This document shows, piece by piece, positions 17,281-26,688 of a stretch of 37,927 nt of DNA. A program made the position numbers and the translations under genes. Position 1 is the first letter of the stretch. Every line of letters starts with the position of its first letter. The notes beneath the pieces are model-generated. The model was not told the origin of the DNA, made no database searches, and saw nothing but the letters and a program-made list of their open reading frames with translations. The stretch is from Gammaproteobacteria bacterium (GTDB taxonomy: Bacteria; Pseudomonadota; Gammaproteobacteria; Steroidobacterales; Woeseiaceae), in assembly GCA_029863305.1 (NCBI GenBank), contig JAOTVR010000029.1, positions 1-37,927 of the forward strand, read 5' to 3'.

Positions 17281-18429
17281 TCATGCTCCGAGTATCGCCG
17301 ATAATGCGACGCCGATGAACGTTGCAATCGCGTAACCGAACATGCCGACCAGCAAACCCGGCGCGACCAGGGGCTGCCAGCCCTTGCTCGCCGCTAGCGC
17401 GGCTGCCGGTGCAGGCCCGAGGATGCAGGCGTTCGACGCGATCAGGACCTCGGCCAGGTCCAGCCTCATCAACCGACCGATCACGACCAGCAGGCAAAGA
17501 TGTACCAGCACCATGACCAGGATGAACGCCACGATCGGTAGCGCGGCCCCGAGAACCTCTCCGACGTTGGCGCCGGCACCGATCGCGACGAAAAAGATGT
17601 ACATGAACAGCGTGCCGAGTTCGAAGTCGGATGACACCCTGTTCACAACCGGCTTGGCAACATTGGCAACCATCAATGACAGGACGGTGACGACGAGGAT
17701 AAACAGTGACTCGATGCCGAGAAGGTCGACAAGCAACGCACTCAGCGCGCAGATGATCAGGCTGACCGCAAGGCCGGTTGCGGCACCGGGTAGCGTGAAC
17801 GGCCGTGCGCCAGTCTCGCGTGCAGCATGGTCTGCAACCGCGACCGCGTCCGTTTCGCGGCCGATGAACTTCGACGGCATGGCGGCTCGAACGAGGCGCA
17901 GGGCCGGGAGCCCCATCAGCAGCAGCAGGAAGATGACCGCACCGACCGCGTCGGCCGAGAGGCTGGCAGCATAGATCGACGAGTCCTTGATACCAACGGC
18001 CTCTGCAGTCGCCACGAAATTCAGCGATCCCCCGATGTAGCTCGAGGTGATTGTGCCGACAATCTGCGGCTCGAGTGAGCCGAGGTCGATCACTGCCGCA
18101 CCCGCGAAGGCACCGACGACGGTCGCCGCCACGGCGACCAGAAACGCTGCGAGCATCGGCCCGGATTCCCTGAAGATTGTCCGCAGGTCGGCGCGCATCA
18201 GCAGCAACGGTATTGCTATCGGCACGAGTACGCCCGCGATGGTCCCGTAGAGTGGCGCCGAAAACGGGATCAGGCCGATGTTCGATGCCAGCATGGCGAC
18301 CGCAATCAGCAGCAGCGGACCGCCGAGCTTCTGTCCGAGGGGACGACGTTCAGCCCACAGGCTGAATGCCACGATGACCATCACTGCAGCGCCCAGCGCG
18401 AATTGTTGATCAGCGCCAATCAGCGGCAT
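17281..18429 (-). CDS. DUF819 family membrane transporter
   Basis: This 382-residue protein of about ten transmembrane helices matches the DUF819 (YjcL-like) family, including the conserved VGTITSSYIGGSLNFVATAE and ASNACILGPAPAAALAASKG stretches. It starts at ATG 18429 with no strong ribosome binding site, and its stop overlaps the dgcN start region. It is the first gene of a tightly packed minus-strand operon: DUF819, DgcN, YkvI, amidohydrolase. An anion or amino-acid transporter role is plausible from its neighbours; the substrate is unknown. Confidence 0.8.
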   Translation of the reverse strand: MPLIGADQQFALGAAVMVIVAFSLWAERRPLGQKLGGPLLLIAVAMLASNIGLIPFSAPLYGTIAGVLVPIAIPLLLMRADLRTIFRESGPMLAAFLVAVAATVVGAFAGAAVIDLGSLEPQIVGTITSSYIGGSLNFVATAEAVGIKDSSIYAASLSADAVGAVIFLLLLMGLPALRLVRAAMPSKFIGRETDAVAVADHAARETGARPFTLPGAATGLAVSLIICALSALLVDLLGIESLFILVVTVLSLMVANVAKPVVNRVSSDFELGTLFMYIFFVAIGAGANVGEVLGAALPIVAFILVMVLVHLCLLVVIGRLMRLDLAEVLIASNACILGPAPAAALAASKGWQPLVAPGLLVGMFGYAIATFIGVALSAILGA

Positions 18430-18472
18430 ATTTCAAAATCGCAACTGTAAGGTTCGCGCCGGGATCGTCCCG

Positions 18473-20782
18473 TCAGTCGCCGAAACTGGCACCCAGGGAA
18501 ATGCCGATCGCGCGCGGGCGAATGAAGCTTAATCCAGCCGCCCCATTCGGTAGTGAACCGACATCATCGATCGAATTGATACCTTCCTCATCGGTGAGGT
18601 TGCGCGCATACATTTGGAGCGACCAGCGGCCCGCGTCGATTCCGGCACGCAGGTTCAACGTCGTGAAGCTCGCCGCCTCGCGAATGCTGCCGTTGCCGTC
18701 CCTGTTGTCAAATCCTGCGGGACGATCGCCCGTGTAACCGAGGTTGCCACCGAAGTACGCGGTCTTGTCTCCCATGACATCCCACTCGTACTCGGCGTCG
18801 AGCCCGAAACTCCACTCCGGTACGTAGGACAACGGGTCCCCGTCCAGACCGCCGATGATCGGATCCGTTGCCTGCGTCAGATAGGCATCCGTGTAGGCAC
18901 CGTTCAGGGATAGCCTCAAGCCATCAGTCGGCAGCAAACTGGCCGAAAACTCCAGGCCCTTGCTCTCAGCCGTGCCGCCATTGGCGTTGACGCCGAAGTT
19001 GTTCACGACTGCAAACAGCTGGATGTCCTCCCAGTCGAGGAGGTAAGCCGCCGCGTCCAGCGCAAATCTGCCGCTCGACGATGTCATCTTGTAGCCGAGT
19101 TCGTAACTCGTCAGGCGGTCTGCCTCATACGTTAGCGGCGTACCCGGCGGCACGTTAGGCGGCAGCACGTTGGGTCCACCCGGCCGAAAGCCCGTCGCGA
19201 CGCGGAAATACAGTGACGACTCGTCATTGAGCTTCCAGCGCGGTGACAACGACCACGTGAACGGACTCTCCGAGGATTTCAGACCATCGAATAATGTCGG
19301 CCCACCCGCCAGCGGCCCATCGCCGGCCTGTGATGCAATCTGCTCGTTGTCGCTCCAGCGCGCACCGAAGGACATTTCGAACCGCGGTGACACATACCAG
19401 GTGGCGTTCGCAAATACTGCGATTTCCTCGTATTCGGAATCGAGGCGGATTTCGGCCAGCGCGGGCAGCCCCGCGGCCACGTTATCGGTCCCGGCATCGA
19501 CGGCGAGAATGTCCTGGATGATCACGGACTCTTCCTCCGTGTAGTACAGGCCGGCCAGCCACTCGAAAGTATCGCTGTCAGCCGAGACCAGGCGGAACTC
19601 CTGGCTGAGCTTGTCGGTGGCGGTTGTCTGCGGCAGGATCGCACTCAAGGGCAAGGCGACCGGGTCGCCGAACAGGAGTGTCACGAGTGCCGCCAGGTCG
19701 GTGCCACCTGTCAGGCCGTGGCCGATGGCGATGTCGTTGATGAACGTCTGCTCGAACTCGCCGGAGCTCGTGACGGACTCCAGGGTGACTGCATCCAGGT
19801 CCCAGTCAAGCGACGCGCTGTATACACGATAGGTGATGTCCTGAGTTTCCCGGTGATAGCGAGACTGCGTCCGACCGTCACCCAGCGGCTGCAGGGTCAC
19901 CGCATCCGCATCGACGACATCGGTCCCGCCTGACTCGATATCCTGCGTGTGCGCCGCGAGCGTTAGCGAGAATGTTTCCGAAGGCTTGAACAACACGGCC
20001 AGCCGGCCGCCGGTTGTGTCGACCGAGTTCAGGCCTTCGATGACCAGGGTGCCGTCGACGACGTTGTTATTGGGATCGGTCAGGCTCGGAATCGGGTTAT
20101 TGCCGATCGAATTGACGTAGCCCTCATCCTTGCGATAGAAACCGCTGGCTCGGATAGCTACCGTATCGCTCGCCGGAATGTTCAGTGCGCCGGTCACGGA
20201 CGTCCCGGTATCGGCACCGTCGACGTCTTCAGCCGACGCCTTGATGCGCGCCTTGAACCCGTCGGTGGACGGCGCGTTCGGCACGTATTTCAGAACGCCG
20301 CCGAGCGAACTCGCGCCGTAAAGAGTCCCCTGGGGACCACGCAGCACCTCGATACGGTTCATGTCGAACGTGTCGAAATCGCCCGACAGTATCGAGCCGT
20401 TAGCGAGGCCCGTGCTCGATCCGAACGGAACGTCGCCGAGATACACGCCGACAGTCGATGCCACGCCGCCGGTATTTGCGCCGCGCAAGGTCAGGCGCGT
20501 CACGCCGCGCCGACCGGTCGTGATGCTCAGCCCGGGGATGAGTGCGACCATGTCCTGGAAATTGTCTGCCTGAAGTTCTTCGAGCATGTCGCCCGAGACA
20601 ACCGTGACGGACATTGGAATGTCGGCCAGCGCCTGGTCGCGCTTCTGTGCGGTAACGATGATCTCTTCCAGCGATGCCTCGGACGCGTCCTGGGCCAATA
20701 CGGCCGGGCTGCATGCAACCGTCGCAATGGCTGCCAGCACAGGCATGTATTCTCTTTTTACGAATCCAATGGAACTGCACAT
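18473..20782 (-). CDS. TonB-dependent outer-membrane receptor
   Basis: This 769-residue receptor starts at ATG 20782, or at ATG 20746 twelve codons later. The signal peptide ends near SPAVLAQ. A TonB-box-like EASLEEIIVTAQKRDQ precedes the plug domain (VTVVSGDMLEELQADNFQDM, IEVLRGPQGTLYGASSLGG), then a long beta barrel ends in SLGASFGD. The barrel type is that of proteobacterial receptors for siderophores, glycans and other small nutrients. It is 44 nt from the DUF819 start on the same strand and downstream of the AraC gene. The long extension of this frame to 21907 lies across the AraC gene and is a shadow. Confidence 0.9.
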   Translation of the reverse strand: MCSSIGFVKREYMPVLAAIATVACSPAVLAQDASEASLEEIIVTAQKRDQALADIPMSVTVVSGDMLEELQADNFQDMVALIPGLSITTGRRGVTRLTLRGANTGGVASTVGVYLGDVPFGSSTGLANGSILSGDFDTFDMNRIEVLRGPQGTLYGASSLGGVLKYVPNAPSTDGFKARIKASAEDVDGADTGTSVTGALNIPASDTVAIRASGFYRKDEGYVNSIGNNPIPSLTDPNNNVVDGTLVIEGLNSVDTTGGRLAVLFKPSETFSLTLAAHTQDIESGGTDVVDADAVTLQPLGDGRTQSRYHRETQDITYRVYSASLDWDLDAVTLESVTSSGEFEQTFINDIAIGHGLTGGTDLAALVTLLFGDPVALPLSAILPQTTATDKLSQEFRLVSADSDTFEWLAGLYYTEEESVIIQDILAVDAGTDNVAAGLPALAEIRLDSEYEEIAVFANATWYVSPRFEMSFGARWSDNEQIASQAGDGPLAGGPTLFDGLKSSESPFTWSLSPRWKLNDESSLYFRVATGFRPGGPNVLPPNVPPGTPLTYEADRLTSYELGYKMTSSSGRFALDAAAYLLDWEDIQLFAVVNNFGVNANGGTAESKGLEFSASLLPTDGLRLSLNGAYTDAYLTQATDPIIGGLDGDPLSYVPEWSFGLDAEYEWDVMGDKTAYFGGNLGYTGDRPAGFDNRDGNGSIREAASFTTLNLRAGIDAGRWSLQMYARNLTDEEGINSIDDVGSLPNGAAGLSFIRPRAIGISLGASFGD

Positions 20783-20876
20783 GGTCGAACCCCCCCGAAT
20801 CTGGTGTGCGCTTGCGCGGCCGCAATGGTTCGCGCCACGCGACCATCGTGTCGATTCGATAATAGTCCCGTTGCCA

Positions 20877-20920
20877 AATCGGCTATTAGTCTGATTCGGC
20901 CAAATACTGTGCAGATTCGG
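20877..20920 (-). promoter_or_regulatory. Candidate AraC operator upstream of the TonB receptor
   Basis: Half-sites AATCGG (20877), ATTCGG (20894) and ATTCGG (20915) follow each other at 17 and 21 bp. The last lies inside TGTGCAGATTCGG (20908-20920), which recurs perfectly inverted at 22011-22023. Direct half-sites two helical turns apart are typical of AraC-family operators. The site is about 100 bp upstream of the receptor start and 15 bp past the AraC stop. Confidence 0.5.
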
Positions 20921-20934
20921 TAGAGTCGATCTTA

Positions 20935-21987
20935 TCAGTCGGCCTGTTCGCGATGCAGACGGCGCCACTCTTTCGGCGATTGACCGCTGTAGCGCCGAAA
21001 CGCGCGCGAAAACGCGGAGTGATCTTCGTAGCCCACGACGGTGCCGATATCGGAGATGGACTGCCGGTTTTCTTTCAAGAGGATCTTGGCCGCTTCGATG
21101 CGATTGCTGATGCAGAACTGCATGATGGTCGTGCCGTTCATCGCCTTGAACCCGCTCTTCAGCCGCGTTTCCGAAATACCGAGCTGTCTCGCCAGCTTCG
21201 GCAACGGCGGCGGATTCGCGTACTCCATGCTGAGAATCGCGCGCGCCCGGCGTATTTTCTCGCCGTATGGCAGGTTCAGGTCGACCGGTTCGGCGTCCGC
21301 CCGGATACGGCTGTTCTTGAGAATCTGCAGACCTATGCACAGCAGCTCGTCGTATTTGGCCGACATCCAGTGCCTCAGCAGCGACCCGGATACCGGCAGG
21401 TGGAAGCTCGACCAGATCGAGTCGCGGTGGACGTCTTCGAGAAAAAACACCCGTTGGCGAGGTTTGACGTGCTTGCCGTCGAGGCAGTCGAGCAGCCAGC
21501 CCGGATAGCCACACCGGTCTTCGCCGACCTGTTCGAGCAGGGTCGACAGGGTTGCGTGGACGACGACGTGCCGGATCGGCGTATTGGTCTTTGGCACTCG
21601 ATACGTGGTCTCCGGCTCCGGCACCACGGAAACGATCAGTGCCGGACCGAGATCGTGGACATTTTTGCGTTTGCCAAGGAACTCCGATCGCTTGACGGTC
21701 GACACGAACTGGAAGCTGATCACGTCCCCGACCCGATTGCGGATCACCACCGGCGACCGCACAACAGCATCGTTGATTTCGATCAGCCGATCCTTGTTGA
21801 TGCGGTAACACAGCAGGCCCTCGAACCGCGACGCCGCATGGTCGAGTGTCGGACCGAAATCGGGCGACGAACTGAAATGCGTCAGCCGTTCCGCGTGTCC
21901 GAACCACTTGCTCAGCTCCCGCCGCGAAATGTCCTCCAGATCTTCGTCCGACGAAACGTCAACCAGGTACTCGTCCCCGTAAATCAT
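20935..21987 (-). CDS. AraC-family transcription regulator
   Basis: The 350-residue protein has a C-terminal AraC/XylS DNA-binding domain with two helix-turn-helix units. The first is LPKLARQLGISETRLKSGFK (about 261-280). The second is SISDIGTVVGYEDHSAFSRA, followed by FRRYSGQSPKEWRR. The N-terminal 230 residues form an unassigned sensor domain of the kind seen in regulators next to TonB receptors. It starts at ATG 21987 and faces the S12 hydrolase at 22116. The 13-bp inverted element flanking the gene on both sides suggests that it acts on both the TonB receptor and the hydrolase/DgcA operon. The inducer may be a D-glutamate-type compound; that is inference. Confidence 0.9.
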   Translation of the reverse strand: MIYGDEYLVDVSSDEDLEDISRRELSKWFGHAERLTHFSSSPDFGPTLDHAASRFEGLLCYRINKDRLIEINDAVVRSPVVIRNRVGDVISFQFVSTVKRSEFLGKRKNVHDLGPALIVSVVPEPETTYRVPKTNTPIRHVVVHATLSTLLEQVGEDRCGYPGWLLDCLDGKHVKPRQRVFFLEDVHRDSIWSSFHLPVSGSLLRHWMSAKYDELLCIGLQILKNSRIRADAEPVDLNLPYGEKIRRARAILSMEYANPPPLPKLARQLGISETRLKSGFKAMNGTTIMQFCISNRIEAAKILLKENRQSISDIGTVVGYEDHSAFSRAFRRYSGQSPKEWRRLHREQAD

Positions 21988-22010
21988 TTCGTGCTGTAGT
22001 CCGGGTTCTG

Positions 22011-22042
22011 CCGAATCTGCACATTATGATGGCGAATCGGCC
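22011..22042 (+). promoter_or_regulatory. Candidate AraC operator in the AraC/S12 hydrolase divergent region
   Basis: CCGAATCTGCACA (22011-22023) is the exact reverse complement of 20908-20920, and a second half-site AATCGG lies at 22035-22040. It is 24 bp upstream of the AraC start and about 93 bp upstream of the hydrolase start, so it could serve both directions. Confidence 0.5.
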
Positions 22043-22115
22043 TAACCGGCAAATTGCGGCGGCGGCTATTATTCCCGGCAACTTTCTGTCCCTTCGAATC
22101 TAACGGACCAGCCTT

Positions 22116-24026
22116 ATGAAGCGATTGACGAAGATGATGCTCGGCGGCGCCTCCGCATGCCTCCTTACCATCGGCTCACACGCAGCTGACCTCGGAGACC
22201 CGGCCGCGCTCGAGGCATATATCGACGGCATCGTTGCACCACTCATGAAATTCGAGAACAGCCCGTCGGGCACCGTGGCGATCTCGCTCGATGGCGAAGT
22301 GATACTGGCGAAAGGCTATGGCTTCGAAAACCTGGAGAACCAGGTTCCCGTCGACCCGGCCAGGACCTTGTTCCGTCCCGGCTCAGTGTCGAAGCTCTTC
22401 ACGTGGACGGCGGTCATGCAGCTCGTTGAACAAGGCGAGCTGGATCTCGATACGGATGTGAACACCTACCTGCAGAGCTTCCGGATCAAGGAGACCTTCG
22501 ACGAACCAATCACATTGCGTCACATCCTCACCCATACCCCGGGGTTCGAGGACGGCGGCCTCGGCTACCTGATCATAGACGATCCCGAGAAAACAATTTC
22601 CCTTCGTGAAGCGATGCAGCGCTACCAACCGGAGCGCGTCAATCCGCCGGGTGTGCAGACGGCGTACTCGAATTACGCGACCGCGCTCGCCGGGCTAATC
22701 GTCGAAAACGTCTCGGGCCTGCCTTTCAACGACTATGTGCAGCGGAACATCCTCGACCCGCTCGGCATGAGCAATTCGACCTTCGCCGAACCGCTGCCGG
22801 CACATCTCGCCGAGCGCATGGCGACGAGCTACAAGGTGGAAGCGGGCGCATTCGACGAAAAGCCGTTCGAGATTGTCGCCAACTTCGGTCCTGCCGGCGC
22901 GTTGTCCGCCACGGCGACCGACATGCTGCGGTTTGCGCAAGCCATCCTCAATGGCGGCGAGTTGGACGGGGTTCGCATTCTCCGCGCCGAAACGGTGGAG
23001 CAGATGCTCACGCGCAATTTCACGCACGATGAGCGCCTCTCTGGGATGGCGCTCGGCTTCTACGAATCCGACTACAACGGCAGTCGCGTCGTTGGCCACG
23101 GCGGTGATACGCAGTGGTTCCACTCGGACCTCGCCATCGATCTCGACAAGAACCTGGCCATCTTTGCATCTTTCGGCGGTTCCGGTGGACGCGTGCCGCG
23201 TTCGGCGATTGTCGGGGGGATTTATGATCGGTACTTTCCGCGAAGCGAGGAACCGCCGGTGCCACCGGACGACTTCAACGAACGGGCGGCACGGTACGCC
23301 GGCACCTATGCATTCTGGCGCGGCAACTTCTCCAAGATCGAACGCGCCTTCGGTATCGCCAATGCCGTGCAGGTTGCGCCGACCAAAGACAACACGCTCA
23401 TCGTCGCGTTCGCAGACGGAGCCAAGCAATACGCCGAGGTCGAGAAAAACCTCTTCCGGGAACGCAACCCCGGTATTTCCCTTGTCGCCGGTATCAGCCC
23501 GAGACAGATTGCGTTTCAGGAGGACGACAGTGGCGTCATTACCGGTTTCGTCATGGATGGGCTGGCATTTATGTCGCTGCGCAAGCTGCCTTTCTACGCC
23601 ACGCCGAATTTCAACTTTTCGCTGCTGGGCCTTGCCCTGCTGGTGATGCTGGGGTTCGTCCTGCGTCGCTACTTCCAGCGCCGCGAAATTGCCGGATTCG
23701 ACGCAGCTGACAGATCCGCAATTCGCGCCGCATTCATCGCATCGACTGCGCATCTGGCCGTGGTCGTGCTCGGGGCGGTTGTCATTTCGACCGTTATGGA
23801 TAACCTGATCAACGGTTTACCGCTGCTGTTCAAGACCTGGCTCGTACTGCCGATCATCGCCACCGCAGCGACGCTCTACCTAGCATACAAAATGGTCGTC
23901 GTCTGGAAGGGCCAGCTTCTCACAACAGTATGGGCGCGCATTCGATACTCCATCGTCACGCTGGCCGGGCTGTTCATGGGCTGGTTCTACTCGTACTGGA
24001 ACATCCTCGGCTTCCAGTACCTGTAG
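22116..24026 (+). CDS. S12-type serine hydrolase with C-terminal membrane helices
   Basis: The 636-residue protein has a signal peptide (ends near SHAAD) and a beta-lactamase/DD-peptidase fold. Its motifs are S90-V-S-K93 (nucleophile and base), Y184-S-N and H328-G-G. The final ~145 residues carry about four hydrophobic segments beginning at FNFSLLGLALLVMLGFVL, so the enzyme is anchored in the inner membrane with its catalytic domain in the periplasm. Family members include D-aminopeptidases, esterases and DD-carboxypeptidases. The location beside a DgcA-like racemase and a TonB receptor suggests hydrolysis of D-residue-containing peptides. It is the first gene of a three-gene plus-strand operon. 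Confidence 0.85.
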   Translation: MKRLTKMMLGGASACLLTIGSHAADLGDPAALEAYIDGIVAPLMKFENSPSGTVAISLDGEVILAKGYGFENLENQVPVDPARTLFRPGSVSKLFTWTAVMQLVEQGELDLDTDVNTYLQSFRIKETFDEPITLRHILTHTPGFEDGGLGYLIIDDPEKTISLREAMQRYQPERVNPPGVQTAYSNYATALAGLIVENVSGLPFNDYVQRNILDPLGMSNSTFAEPLPAHLAERMATSYKVEAGAFDEKPFEIVANFGPAGALSATATDMLRFAQAILNGGELDGVRILRAETVEQMLTRNFTHDERLSGMALGFYESDYNGSRVVGHGGDTQWFHSDLAIDLDKNLAIFASFGGSGGRVPRSAIVGGIYDRYFPRSEEPPVPPDDFNERAARYAGTYAFWRGNFSKIERAFGIANAVQVAPTKDNTLIVAFADGAKQYAEVEKNLFRERNPGISLVAGISPRQIAFQEDDSGVITGFVMDGLAFMSLRKLPFYATPNFNFSLLGLALLVMLGFVLRRYFQRREIAGFDAADRSAIRAAFIASTAHLAVVVLGAVVISTVMDNLINGLPLLFKTWLVLPIIATAATLYLAYKMVVVWKGQLLTTVWARIRYSIVTLAGLFMGWFYSYWNILGFQYL

Positions 24027-24042
24027 GCCGAACGACGCAGTG

Positions 24043-25035
24043 ATGAAGAGCAGCCGAAAAAGACGCGTTGTCGAGGTGACCGTCGAACCCTGGGAGTTCG
24101 CGACACCATTCCGGATTACCGGCTACACATTTACCGTTGCCGACCTCATTGTCGTGACTATCGAGGAAGATGGCGTGGTTGGCCGGGGCGAGGCCGCGGG
24201 CGTGTACTACCTCAACGAGGACGGCGAGAGCATGCGCCAGCAGGTTCTGTCGATTGCTCATGAACTGACAGAAGGCGCAAACCGGGAACGCTTGTGCGAG
24301 TTGTTGCCTGCCGGCGGTGCCAGGAATGCGGTCGATTGCGCACTGTGGGATCTCGAGGCGAAGAGCCTTGGCAAGACTATCTGGGAGCTCACCGGCATAG
24401 ATCCCGGCGTGACGCAGAGCGTGCTCACCGTCGGCATCGACACACCTGAGGCGATGGCCGAGAAAGCGAGTCACCTGGAATCTGGCAAGATCAAGGTCAA
24501 GTTGAGTGACGACCAGCCGCTCGAACGAATTACAGCCGTACGCGATGCGCGCCCGGATGCGGAGATTATCGTCGACGTTAACCAGGGCTGGACGTTTGAG
24601 CAGCTCGTCGACCTCGCGCCGAAGTTCGCGAAGCTCGGCATTGCAATGATCGAGCAACCGTTGCGGCGTGGCGAGGACGAAGACCTCGAGACCTACGACC
24701 CGCCTGTCACGCTGTGTGCCGACGAGTCCTGCCTCGACACCAGCGAATTTCCCGGTGCAGCGCGGCGTTACCAGATGATCAACATCAAGCTGGACAAGAC
24801 GGGCGGCCTGACCGAGGCTTTGAAGCTTGCAGCCATGGCACGAGAAAGCAGAATCGAATTGATGGTCGGCAACATGATGGGGACTTCGCTGGCGATGGCC
24901 CCCGGCTATGTCATTGCCCAGTTTTGCCGTTTCGTCGATCTCGACGGCCCGTGTTTCCTGCGGCACGATCGTGAGCATGCCATCACATACACGAACGGCA
25001 TCTTGTCGGAACCGACTTCGGCGCTTTGGGGCTGA
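24043..25035 (+). CDS. dgcA: Enolase-superfamily racemase, DgcA-like
   Basis: The start is ATG 24043, with a GTG one codon earlier. The 330-residue protein has the muconate-lactonizing/dipeptide-epimerase layout: K151-V-K153, metal ligands D178, E204 (IEQP) and D227 (CADES), and K249 in NIKLDKTGG as the second acid/base lysine. The C-terminal FVDLDGP...ALWG also fits L-Ala-D/L-Glu epimerase relatives. With a DUF1611 protein in the same locus, the best reading is DgcA, the racemase that converts N-acetyl-D-glutamate to N-acetyl-L-glutamate. A dipeptide epimerase acting on muropeptides is the main alternative. The spacing to the upstream hydrolase is 16 nt. Confidence 0.75.
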   Translation: MKSSRKRRVVEVTVEPWEFATPFRITGYTFTVADLIVVTIEEDGVVGRGEAAGVYYLNEDGESMRQQVLSIAHELTEGANRERLCELLPAGGARNAVDCALWDLEAKSLGKTIWELTGIDPGVTQSVLTVGIDTPEAMAEKASHLESGKIKVKLSDDQPLERITAVRDARPDAEIIVDVNQGWTFEQLVDLAPKFAKLGIAMIEQPLRRGEDEDLETYDPPVTLCADESCLDTSEFPGAARRYQMINIKLDKTGGLTEALKLAAMARESRIELMVGNMMGTSLAMAPGYVIAQFCRFVDLDGPCFLRHDREHAITYTNGILSEPTSALWG

Positions 25036-25060
25036 ACGCCGCCGTGAGTCGAGTGCCGCT

Positions 25061-26677
25061 GTGATAATCCTGGGTCGACGGCTTCTCGCCGCAACGCTTT
25101 TTCTGGGTGTCGGACTCGCGGATCCCATGGCCGCGTCTGCCGCCCCGACTCCGCAGTCGATCGAGGCGTCGATCGAGCGCACGATGAAGGAATTCTCTGT
25201 GCCCGGCATGGCCGTTTCGGTCGTCCACGAGGGCAAGCTTGTATATGCCCGCGGTCATGGCGTTCGCGAGGTTGGCAGAGACGAGACTGTCGATGACCGA
25301 ACGCTATTTCAAATCGCATCGGTCTCCAAGGCGTTCACCACGACAGCGCTTGCGATCCTGGCCGACGAAGGGAAGCTGGACTGGGACGATCCGGTCATCG
25401 ATTACCTGCCGGAATTTCGCATGCACGACCCTTGGGTCACGCGCGAGTTTACGATCCGCGACCTGCTGACTCATCGGAGCGGCCTGCCGCTCGGTGCAGG
25501 GGATCTGCTGTTGTTCCCCAGGGGTAACACGACGCGCGACGAAGTTATCCGCGCGATGCGCTACCTGAAGCCAAGCACGAGCTTCCGATCGGAATACGCC
25601 TACGACAACCTGCTCTATATTGTCGCCGGCGAGGTTGTCGCGCGTGTTGCGGGTATGCCGTTCGAGGACTTCGTGGAGCAGCGGCTCCTGTTCCCCCTGG
25701 GCATGACCGACTGCAGGGCCACCTTGGCACGCGCCGAAGGGAACGCAAACCGGGCCACGCCGCACCTGTTGGTCGAGGAAGAACTCCAGACCACGTCATC
25801 ACTGGAGTCGAGCATCGGCGCGGCCGCGGGCGGTATCAATTGCAGTGCCGCGAGCATGGCGACCTGGGGCGGTTTCGTGCTGGCGAAGGGTGTTGCCCCG
25901 GATGGCGGACGCATCATCAGCGAGAAGCAGTTTGGCGAACTGCTAAAGCCGGTCACTCTACTGCCGGGTTCGGGTTACGTCGTCGAGCACACCGGTGCCT
26001 ACCTCAGCGCATATGCGCTTGGGTGGGGCGTGTCCACGTTCTACGGTGAACCCCTGCTGTCGCACGGCGGCGCATTGTGGGGCATGACGACGATGCTGGT
26101 CATCCTGCCTGAGCAGGAGCTCGCCGTGTTCGTCAGCAACAACCTGCTCTCGCCGGCACCACGGGCCATCGTATTCGATATCGTTGACCAGTACCTGCGG
26201 GAATCGTCGCCCGATGCCGGCAAGGACTGGATTGCCATTGTCGCCGAAGCCACGAGCGAGCGACGGCAAGACGCCGCGGAGACCGTCGCCGCCGCAGAGG
26301 CTTCGCGCGCCGCCCACAGCAAGCCGAGCCTGCTACTCGATGCTTACGTCGGGACCTACCGGGACAACTGGTACGGCGATATTCGCATCTCGATTCAAGA
26401 GAACCGCCGACTGTACTTCCAGTCCCTAAGGTCGGAATCACTGGCCGGGCCGCTGGAGCATTTCCAGTTCGACACGTTCATCGCCCGCTGGGAAGATACC
26501 CGACTCAATGCCGACGCGTATGTGTCTTTCACTCTTACGCCAGAGGGCGAGGTTGAGCGAATTCGAATGAAAGCCGTGTCGCCAGCGACAGATTTTTCCT
26601 TTGACTACCACGACCTCGACTTGGTTCGAATCGACGACGCGCAAACCGGGGGACGTCAGAACAAGCCAGAACTGTGA
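25061..26677 (+). CDS. S12-type serine hydrolase, second copy
   Basis: The start is most likely the GTG at 25061 (VIILGRRLLAATLFLGVGLA), 25 nt after the racemase stop, because it opens a signal peptide and the longer frame overlaps dgcA. The 538-residue product has S87-V-S-K90, Y181-D-N183 and H335-G-G of the beta-lactamase/DD-peptidase family. It also has a C-terminal beta-rich domain (about 440-530; YVGTYRDNWYGDI) as found in DUF3471-type D-aminopeptidase relatives. Unlike its neighbour at 22116 it has no terminal membrane helices, so it is probably periplasmic. Two different hydrolases flanking the racemase suggest stepwise processing of one substrate. Confidence 0.85.
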   Translation: MIILGRRLLAATLFLGVGLADPMAASAAPTPQSIEASIERTMKEFSVPGMAVSVVHEGKLVYARGHGVREVGRDETVDDRTLFQIASVSKAFTTTALAILADEGKLDWDDPVIDYLPEFRMHDPWVTREFTIRDLLTHRSGLPLGAGDLLLFPRGNTTRDEVIRAMRYLKPSTSFRSEYAYDNLLYIVAGEVVARVAGMPFEDFVEQRLLFPLGMTDCRATLARAEGNANRATPHLLVEEELQTTSSLESSIGAAAGGINCSAASMATWGGFVLAKGVAPDGGRIISEKQFGELLKPVTLLPGSGYVVEHTGAYLSAYALGWGVSTFYGEPLLSHGGALWGMTTMLVILPEQELAVFVSNNLLSPAPRAIVFDIVDQYLRESSPDAGKDWIAIVAEATSERRQDAAETVAAAEASRAAHSKPSLLLDAYVGTYRDNWYGDIRISIQENRRLYFQSLRSESLAGPLEHFQFDTFIARWEDTRLNADAYVSFTLTPEGEVERIRMKAVSPATDFSFDYHDLDLVRIDDAQTGGRQNKPEL

Positions 26678-26688
26678 ATTGGTGAGTA

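Noticed and set aside
20783..21907. N-terminal extension of the TonB-receptor frame
   Set aside because: It lies across the AraC gene in another frame; the receptor's signal peptide starts at 20782 or 20746.
24908..25060. Upstream extension of the second S12 hydrolase
   Set aside because: It overlaps dgcA in another frame; GTG 25061 opens the signal peptide.
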